In this document: piece by piece, positions 58,054-64,000 of the stretch | Position numbering within the stretch: the stretch's first letter is position 1 | Layout of the letters: every line of letters begins with the position of its first letter | NCBI GenBank assembly: GCA_002005505.1 | Contig: KV908615.1 | Location: 122,899-186,898, forward strand | Reading direction: 5' to 3' | Source of the DNA: Botryococcus braunii | Taxonomy: Eukaryota; Chlorophyta; Trebouxiophyceae | DNA: 64,000 bases | The notes under the pieces: generated by a model | What the model saw: only the letters and a program-made list of their open reading frames with translations | Database searches by the model: none | What the model was told of the DNA's origin: nothing | Position numbers and translations under genes: made by a program

Positions 58054-59700
58054 CTAAGGGCGAATCCGAGGGATTGTGCCCCTGGGAGGCAATGGAGGCA
58101 ACCCGTGACTCCCTCTGTACTGCTCCACTTGCTGCCGGCAGCGCGTAAAATTCGTGAGTGGTTCCCACGTATCGTCGTCGGGCGTGTAACCTTTCCATCG
58201 CACAAGGTATTGCATATGCGGGGTTCCATCCGGGTCGTAGAGAGTGCGGCCGCGGTCGTCCATGAGTGGCTTGTGGTCCACAATGCCACCAATCTCGTAT
58301 TCGATATGGTCGTTGACGAGGTGCGGGGGCGGCGGCGGCGGACGCACACGTGCGACATCAGCGGTACGGTAGGGGGTGAGGAAGTTGACATTCACGGTCG
58401 GATGATACCGGTCGTAGCCGTCTGGAAACTCCAAGCGGTACGCGTTGGGGCCAGGCGAGCTAAGGACCTTGAAGGGTCCCACACGCCGAGGCGCAAACTT
58501 CTGTGGAAGTTTCCTGTGAACTGCAAAGAAGTCCCGATCCACAAGCACGTAGTCACCCGGCGCAAACGACACATCGCTGCGACGCCTATTTGCATAGGCA
58601 GTTTGCCGGTCCTGGGCTGCAGCCAAAAACTTTTGTGCCCGTCGGATGTCCAAACCCATCTTCCTCACAAACTCATCCGCACTCCCAACTCCAGTTTTTC
58701 CCAAGTGCCCATTTGCAAACGGGACGTTCGGATCTTGACCATATGTAAGCCTGAAGGGTGTTGTGTTGATAGAAGTTTGCCAAGAGTTATTGTACGCAAA
58801 TTCGGCTTCGGGCAAATAACTATCCCAATCCCTTCCATGATCTGCAACATAATGTTTCAGATAGTCTCCCAAAATGCGGTTTGTCCTTTCAGTTTGCCCA
58901 TCTGTTTGAGGATGGGAGGCAGTTGAAAGGGCAGGCCGACATCCCGTAAGTTCATGTAACGCCTTCATAAACTTACTCACAAAGCTGGGGTCCCGATCAG
59001 AAACAATTTCCTCCGGATATCCATGATACATCCATACCCGTGTCCTTAGCAATTGTGCCACCGTATAAGCATCCGCATTCATGGTTGTAGCTGCAAAATG
59101 AGCACACTTGCTAAGCCTATCCACGACAACCCAAATAGCATCATTTCCATTGGGAGTCTTTGGCAAATTAGTAATGAAATCCATGGACAAACTTTGCCAC
59201 TTCCTGACTGGTATTTGTAAAGGGTGAAGAAGACCAGCAGGCAAAATATTCCGAGCCTTGACCCGCTGGCAAGAGTCACAATGAGCAACATAGGCTTTGA
59301 CATCCTCATACATTCCAGGCCAATACCATTCCCTTGTGAGAAGCTCATACATGCGAGTTACTCCAGGGTGGCCAACATGAGGCGGGTCATGCAATGCTTC
59401 CAAAATTCCACGTCGCAGATTCTCAACAACAAGTTCCCCATTCTTCCTTTCCTCAAACAATGCAGGAACATACTTCCGTCCATTCCTTTCCCAAAAGCCT
59501 CCCTTAAGACTAACCTTCCGACGATTCGCGCGCACTGCCAACCAAGGATCATCTGTGTAAGCCTTCCCAAGTTTTCCAAGTAAGGTTTCGTACCCATCGG
59601 TATCGGGGGTGAGCTCACTTGGGCTGGCCAACCCAATTTGCTCCATCGTGCAGAGGGGTCTTGGACCTCCTGAGCGGGCTCCGTGACTTTTCGAACCTTG
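58054..59700 (-). CDS. Gyp4 integrase and chromodomain
   Basis: It is read from about 59646 (TMEQIGLASPSELTPDTDGY) in a frame one base off from the upstream pol. The integrase zinc finger has HPGVTRMYE and CDSCQRVK. The DDE triad is in SMDFITNLPK, VSDRDPSFVSKF and [13 protein letters not shown]. The C-terminal part has KFAPRRVGPFKVL, and a chromodomain follows (EYEIGGIVDHK, YLVRWKGYTPDDDTWEPL). In Gyp1 the same junction is in frame, so the break here is a one-base indel between about 59650 and 59720. Otherwise it is intact. Confidence 0.9.
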   Translation of the reverse strand, partial: QGSKSHGARSGGPRPLCTMEQIGLASPSELTPDTDGYETLLGKLGKAYTDDPWLAVRANRRKVSLKGGFWERNGRKYVPALFEERKNGELVVENLRRGILEALHDPPHVGHPGVTRMYELLTREWYWPGMYEDVKAYVAHCDSCQRVKARNILPAGLLHPLQIPVRKWQSLSMDFITNLPKTPNGNDAIWVVVDRLSKCAHFAATTMNADAYTVAQLLRTRVWMYHGYPEEIVSDRDPSFVSKFMKALHELTGCRPALSTASHPQTDGQTERTNRILGDYLKHYVADHGRDWDSYLPEAEFAYNNSWQTSINTTPFRLTYGQDPNVPFANGHLGKTGVGSADEFVRKMGLDIRRAQKFLAAAQDRQTAYANRRRSDVSFAPGDYVLVDRDFFAVHRKLPQKFAPRRVGPFKVLSSPGPNAYRLEFPDGYDRYHPTVNVNFLTPYRTADVARVRPPPPPPHLVNDHIEYEIGGIVDHKPLMDDRGRTLYDPDGTPHMQYLVRWKGYTPDDDTWEPLTNFTRCRQQVEQYRGSHGLPPLPPRGTIPRIRP

Positions 59701-62219
59701 CGGGACCGAGCTGCATCCAATCTGGAGGGGGTGAGGCAGTCCGGAGAGGGGCGCGTACGCTTGCGCCGGAGGGCAACCCCGGCCACTACTCCATTGTCCC
59801 TCCCCCCAGATCCAGGGTGACCATGTTGAGTGAAACACCTGGAGAGCGGGTCCGCAATGTTGGTCTTTCCCGGTTCCCATACCCATTCAATCTCAAACTC
59901 CTGCAGGCGCTCGGCCCACCGAGCCCTCCGAGGACTAAGCCCAACCTGTTGACCCAAGAAGGTATTACACTTGTGATCCGTTACCACTGTCACTGGTTTC
60001 CCCAAAAGATAACATCTCCATTCCGTGAGAGCATACACCACAGCCAATAATTCCCGTTCCGTGGCACTGTAGTTCCTCTCGCTTGCTCCCAACTTCTTGC
60101 TAAAATAAGCACAAACCTTCCCATCTTGAAACAACACAGCTCCCACGCCGTAATCGCATGCGTCGCACACCACCTTGAATGGCCGACGTACATCCGGGAG
60201 TGTCAGGATAGGGGCTCTTACCAATGCTTCCTTGATTTTGGTGAATGCTTCCTGTTGCTCCTGTCCCCACTTCCAAGGTGCCTTTGCTCCAGAAAGAGCG
60301 GTCAATGGGGTTGCTAGGATACTATAGTTTTGGATGAATTTGCGAAAATAGTTAGACAACCCCAAAAACCTTCTAACTTCCGTTACGTTTGTGGGTGAAG
60401 GCCACTCTTGCACCACCTTGACTTTATCCATATCCACTTCCAATCCATTTGCACCAATAATGCGTCCCAAGTACTTCAATTGGTTCTCAAAGAAAGAACA
60501 TTTAACAAGTTTTGCCAAGAGTTGATGTTCACGCAGACGGGTGAAAACTCTCTCCAAGTGCCCCAAGTGTTCATCTTCCGTTTTGCTGTAAATGAGCACA
60601 TCATCTAAATACACCACCACAAATCCTTCCCTTATAAAGTCATGAAAGACTTCATTCATCAACCTCTGAAATGTGGCGGGGGCATTTGTCAGACCAAAGG
60701 GGAGAACAAGAAATTCGTACAAACCAAAAGGGGTCCGAAAGGCAGTCTTTGGCACATCCTCCTTCCGAAGCCTGACCTGATGGTATCCAGACAGTAAGTC
60801 CAAGCTTGAAAACACTTTTGCTCCCTTAAGTTTATCTAACAGGTCATCAATTCTGGGTAGAGGGTATCTATCAGAGATGGTGATTTTGTTGAGGGGACGG
60901 TAATCTATAACCATCCGTAAACTTCCATCCTTCTTCCTAACGAACAAAACAGGTGAAGCAAAAGGGGAGCAACTTGGCCTGATCAATCCCAATTTCAACA
61001 TCTCATCCACTGTTTTCTCGCACTCCGCAAGCTCACTTGGAGCTAGCCGGTACGCGGGCCTATTGGGAGGCCGATGTCCTTCCTCCAAATTTATTGTGTG
61101 AAATACTTCCCTTTCCGGAGGTATCCCCGGGAGTTGCTTGGCAAACAAATCCTCATTAGCACGTAACAACTCCTTCAATGCCTGCGGTTTTCCTTCCAAC
61201 ATATCATTTATTTGTTGAGTGAAAGTCATACCGGTACCACTGGTGGGTTTTGTGACGACGGGCGTGTCGTCCACAGATTGGTCGGTATCCGCCAGGTCGA
61301 CCCCACTTGAGGCGTCCTCCCCGGTGATGTCCACCAACTCAGCCTGGTCATTCACAAGCACAGTATACAAGCAAACTTTCCATACATCTTGCCCCTTCCA
61401 TCCCCTTCCATTCCTGTCCTTCCTTCCCTCCTTCCTTTCTTTTGCTTGAAGACCCCAAACAAGTTTTGGCCCAACCGGCAAGGGTGAATCTGCTCGTGTT
61501 AAGGTAACCCACTTCCCATGATGTCTAAAGTGAGCAGCTTTCACACGAAAATCAATGGAGGCTCCCCTTGCTTCCATCCAATCCTGCCCCAAAATCATGT
61601 CTACCCCATCAATCATGGCAGGGCTTACAATGAAGTTATGACGGGAGCTTACACCGGGCTTAAGCGTAAATGACACATCGACCGTTCCTTTCGTATCAGA
61701 CACACTTCCATCCACAAGAGTCACTGAGATACTCGAGGGTTTATAGCGCACCCCAAGTCCTTGCAAAGTATCACTTTTAATAAAGGAATGAGACGCCCCA
61801 CTGTCAAACAACACTGAAAGGATTTTCCCCTTAACATTCGCAGGAAAGGTCATAGCGAGCGGAGAGTCAGTAGTAACACTTCCCATGGTGAGTGTGGGTC
61901 TTGGGGGAACCACACAACATATAAAAGAGAATGGGTATACACTAGTTTGACCATTCATGTCTACCGCCTGTCCCTTCCTTCCTGAACACACTTCCACAAT
62001 CCTTCCTTGCATACGGTGAGCATAGAGACTCTTACTTTTCCAAGCTTTCCTTCCCACAATGAAACAACAAGTGAGGGACGGGTTGCACCTTTGTTCCCCT
62101 AAAAACTTGGAGATCTCAGATTCAGCCTTCCTAACATTTGGCACCACAAGGTTCACCCATTCCTTTCCCAATTTGGAGGCCACAAGAGAGTGCAATTCAT
62201 GCAAGCAAGTGGCATCCAT
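59358..62219 (-). CDS. Gyp4 Pol: protease, RT, RNase H
   Basis: The ATG at 62219 (MDATCLHELHS) follows the gag stop by 11 nt in the -1 frame. The first 130 residues are unrecognised, with several Cys. Protease has [11 protein letters not shown] (139-141 is DSG). A Lys/Arg/Gly run ([11 protein letters not shown]) follows. RT has [20 protein letters not shown] and YLDD at 537-540. RNase H has CDACDYGVGAVLF and VTDHKCNTFL. After about residue 850 the frame is shifted and the last 100 residues are not the real protein; the true continuation is the integrase frame. Near identity to Gyp1 pol supports the start. Confidence 0.92.
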   Translation of the reverse strand: MDATCLHELHSLVASKLGKEWVNLVVPNVRKAESEISKFLGEQRCNPSLTCCFIVGRKAWKSKSLYAHRMQGRIVEVCSGRKGQAVDMNGQTSVYPFSFICCVVPPRPTLTMGSVTTDSPLAMTFPANVKGKILSVLFDSGASHSFIKSDTLQGLGVRYKPSSISVTLVDGSVSDTKGTVDVSFTLKPGVSSRHNFIVSPAMIDGVDMILGQDWMEARGASIDFRVKAAHFRHHGKWVTLTRADSPLPVGPKLVWGLQAKERKEGRKDRNGRGWKGQDVWKVCLYTVLVNDQAELVDITGEDASSGVDLADTDQSVDDTPVVTKPTSGTGMTFTQQINDMLEGKPQALKELLRANEDLFAKQLPGIPPEREVFHTINLEEGHRPPNRPAYRLAPSELAECEKTVDEMLKLGLIRPSCSPFASPVLFVRKKDGSLRMVIDYRPLNKITISDRYPLPRIDDLLDKLKGAKVFSSLDLLSGYHQVRLRKEDVPKTAFRTPFGLYEFLVLPFGLTNAPATFQRLMNEVFHDFIREGFVVVYLDDVLIYSKTEDEHLGHLERVFTRLREHQLLAKLVKCSFFENQLKYLGRIIGANGLEVDMDKVKVVQEWPSPTNVTEVRRFLGLSNYFRKFIQNYSILATPLTALSGAKAPWKWGQEQQEAFTKIKEALVRAPILTLPDVRRPFKVVCDACDYGVGAVLFQDGKVCAYFSKKLGASERNYSATERELLAVVYALTEWRCYLLGKPVTVVTDHKCNTFLGQQVGLSPRRARWAERLQEFEIEWVWEPGKTNIADPLSRCFTQHGHPGSGGRDNGVVAGVALRRKRTRPSPDCLTPSRLDAARSRKVRKVTEPAQEVQDPSARWSKLGWPAQVSSPPIPMGTKPYLENLGRLTQMILGWQCARIVGRLVLREAFGKGMDGSMFLHCLRKGRMGNLLLRICDVEFWKHCMTRLMLATLE

Positions 62220-62230
62220 GGCTTCAGAAT

Positions 62231-63430
62231 TTACTTTTGAGGATTATGCCCCGGCCCTTTTCCCTTCCAATGTCCTCCCCGGCCACCACGGCCCTTCCAC
62301 TGCCCACCTCGAGCTTGATTAGAGGGAAAAGGAGGAGGTGGGGGCAATTGACTGTCGCGCCTGCTCTTCCTTTGCAAGTAGTCCCGCTTGGCCTGACATT
62401 GCCATTGCTCGTGACCAAAGTTTTTGCAGAAGTAACACTGGCGCTCGGAGGGGACGCTACTCCGAGAATCTAACTTCCCACCAACGCTGTGGCCGACGGC
62501 TCCAAGCACAGGCCCCTGGGTGAATCCCGGAAAGTGTGCCGGCGTGCTTAAGGGAGTCCTCTTCACAGCGTTGAGAACCTTCCTTCCTTCCTGTCCCCTC
62601 AGCATCCCCCCTGACTTTAAGTTACTTTCATATTGCACCACATAAGTGCACAATACGTCGAGGTCTGAGAATCTAACACCAGTTTGTGGGTTTATCGTGC
62701 AAGCAACTCTAATATGAGCATTCAAGCCTTTGAGAAACATGTATATTTTATCATTTTCGCATATCTCATACTCAGTTTCAACGTCACTCAAGAGCGTTAT
62801 GAACCTTTCGATATATTTTTCAACACTTTCATGGCCTTGATAGACATGATCAAGCTTTTGGCGTGCGGCCATAACAAGGTCGGTTGAGTCATAGCGGTTC
62901 CCCATAAAAGTCTTGAACTCCTCCCAAGTTGCTTCCATTTGATCCCCTTCCCGTTCCTTCCTTTTTAAGTGAGTTCCCCACACCTTTGTAGGTCGCTCCT
63001 CCATGCACTGGAGTGCGACTGCCACCCACTTGTCACGTGCCACATTCGAGATGTCAGCATAAGATTCTACTTTGCTAGCAAAGAACTGGAAACTCCCCCG
63101 TTTGCCCGTGAACATTGCGGGTGTAGGCACACGCACTACGTGATTTGAGGATGCCGTCCGCTTGGAAGCTCGTTGACCCTCCAAGGCCTCGATCCTTTTG
63201 AGTAGCTTAGCAATCAAAATTTGGGTTCTGTCTTTCTTCAAGGGTTTCTTCATTGGTGCAAGCTTGGTTTTCCGTTTGGGTGTGGGTTTAGGCGGTGGAG
63301 CTGGTTCCGTTTCAAACTCCTCTTGCATGAGATCGTCCACTTCGACACCCTCCTTTTCAAGCCCTTCCAACAATTCCTTTTCCAACAAAGGGATACCAGC
63401 GTACTTGCTTCCTTTCCTGACGGACGCCAT
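62231..63430 (-). CDS. Gyp4 Gag
   Basis: The start is the ATG at 63430 (MASVRKGSKYAGIPLLEKE), matching the Gyp1 start. The N-terminus is acidic, then a Lys/Pro-rich linker (PPPKPTPKRKTKLAPMKKP) and the capsid domain (VPTPAMFTGKRGSFQFFA, TFMGNRYDSTDLVMAARQKL). The knuckle CYFCKNFGHEQWQC and an RG-rich tail (GGQWKGRGGRGGHWKGKG) follow. It stops CAA AAG TAA, and the pol frame overlaps only about a dozen bases, so Pol needs a -1 shift here or reinitiation at the downstream ATG. The frame is intact. Confidence 0.93.
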   Translation of the reverse strand: MASVRKGSKYAGIPLLEKELLEGLEKEGVEVDDLMQEEFETEPAPPPKPTPKRKTKLAPMKKPLKKDRTQILIAKLLKRIEALEGQRASKRTASSNHVVRVPTPAMFTGKRGSFQFFASKVESYADISNVARDKWVAVALQCMEERPTKVWGTHLKRKEREGDQMEATWEEFKTFMGNRYDSTDLVMAARQKLDHVYQGHESVEKYIERFITLLSDVETEYEICENDKIYMFLKGLNAHIRVACTINPQTGVRFSDLDVLCTYVVQYESNLKSGGMLRGQEGRKVLNAVKRTPLSTPAHFPGFTQGPVLGAVGHSVGGKLDSRSSVPSERQCYFCKNFGHEQWQCQAKRDYLQRKSRRDSQLPPPPPFPSNQARGGQWKGRGGRGGHWKGKGPGHNPQK

Positions 63431-63494
63431 ACTCGCAAGGGACAATCCGATGGCAACCTTCCTTACGTCTCCCTTCGAACCGAGGCTCTAACCG

Positions 63495-63508
63495 CCTCGC
63501 CGATACCA
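63495..63508 (-). other. Gyp4 primer-binding site
   Basis: TGGTATCGGCGAGG lies one base inside the 5' LTR on the minus strand. Confidence 0.8.
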
Positions 63509-63509
63509 A

Positions 63510-63998
63510 TGAAACAAAGGGAGACGTGTATGCAAGTTTAATAATAAGAGATACTAGGGTTTAAGGAAGGGGTGACACCGCGAGACAGTAAACGTGACGC
63601 CGATTCCTCTTACAATACGCAGCTCCTCCTCACGCAGGCGATTCCGAGTCTCCAATAAACAATATGGCCAACGCCAATACAATATAATACGCAACAGATA
63701 TATCCAGGCCCCAAAGATAAGTGTGTCTCTCGAAGTGTGAGTCCAACTTGTGGTGAACCCGGCTACATCGCCCTTCTATGTGATGCTCTCGCGAGCACCA
63801 CGAGAAGGATGACGAGAGGGCATCCTTTTGGACATTTCATGAACATCATATATTGTGAAGCTTCTCGTAGTACGACGTGCGTGAAGACACATGCGCACAC
63901 ATGCAGGCGTGCACGTAATTCGAAAGACCTGCACATAATTCGAAAGGCGAGCCGCATGAGGTACGCAGACGCGGCACCGCACGCGTCACCTCACTACA
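63510..63998 (-). repeat. Gyp4 5' LTR
   Basis: This 489-bp LTR reads TGTAGTGAGGTGACG to CCCTTTGTTTCA. It retains AATAC at 63614-63618, the uninterrupted version of the target hit by Cop7 and Cop8 in the other LTR. The last two bases of the window (ct) fit the start of TSD ctgat. Confidence 0.93.
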
Positions 63999-64000
63999 CT

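Larger units (their letters stand above)
36585..63998 (-). mobile_element. Gyp4: chromovirus carrying Cop7, Cop8 and Gyp5
   Basis: Left LTR pieces 36585-36693 and 51261-51640 total 489 bp, equal to the right LTR 63510-63998, with three differences seen (about 0.6 percent). The left flank is ctgat and the right edge shows ct before the window ends, consistent with a 5-bp TSD in Cop5 ORF1. Same family as Gyp1. Confidence 0.93.

Overview
The window is a stack of nested LTR retrotransposons from a eukaryotic nuclear genome. I find no host gene, rRNA, tRNA or CRISPR array. A green-lineage host is most likely. The copia elements carry a primer-binding site complementary to the anticodon arm of a plant-type initiator tRNA-Met (GGUGGGCCCAUAACC), and the Ty3/gypsy elements whose 3' pol end is visible are chromoviruses with a C-terminal chromodomain. 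I cannot name the species.

Thirteen elements are named here in order. Left block: Cop1 (1-1857, minus, partial); Gyp1 (1858-14432, minus, decayed), which carries Gyp2 (7883-14270, plus, nearly intact) inside its 5' LTR; Cop2 (14433-16000, minus, 5' end only); Gyp3 (16001-18225, minus, 5' end only); Cop3 (18226 to about 20057, plus, 3' end only). About 1.36 kb (20058-21419) belongs to no recognised element. From 21420 to the right edge everything is one nest. Cop4 (plus) is cut by Cop5 (minus). Cop5 contains Cop6 (25117-32437, plus, intact, identical-looking LTRs) and Gyp4 (36585-63998, minus). Gyp4 contains Cop7 (36694-43929, minus, intact), Cop8 (43935-51255, plus, intact) and Gyp5 (51648-57531, plus). 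Boundaries were set from LTR pairs of equal length and, where visible, 5-bp target-site duplications (TSDs): gcatc for Cop6, aatac for Cop7 and Cop8, ctccc for Gyp5, ataac for Gyp2, and probably ctgat for Gyp4.

Copia elements follow the plan LTR - PBS - (ORF1) - gag-protease-integrase-RT-RNase H - purine tract CAAGGGGAAG - LTR. Gypsy elements follow gag - protease - RT - RNase H - integrase - chromodomain.

The points most worth a second look are these. (1) A 165-174 codon ORF1 of unknown function lies between the PBS and gag-pol in Cop2, Cop4, Cop6 and Cop8 (a remnant in Cop5). It stops 11-16 nt before the gag-pol ATG and is nearly free of internal ATG triplets. (2) The copia LTRs carry an internal duplication whose first copy always ends CAG|GT and whose second ends in CAG, shaped like an intron of about 326 bp (481-482 bp in the Cop7/Cop3 family). 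The Cop2 LTR is shorter by exactly that unit. (3) Cop7 and Cop8, from different families, sit back to back in the same 5-bp target. (4) The Gyp5 LTR is built largely of consecutive hairpins. (5) Copia elements appear to prime from a half-tRNA.
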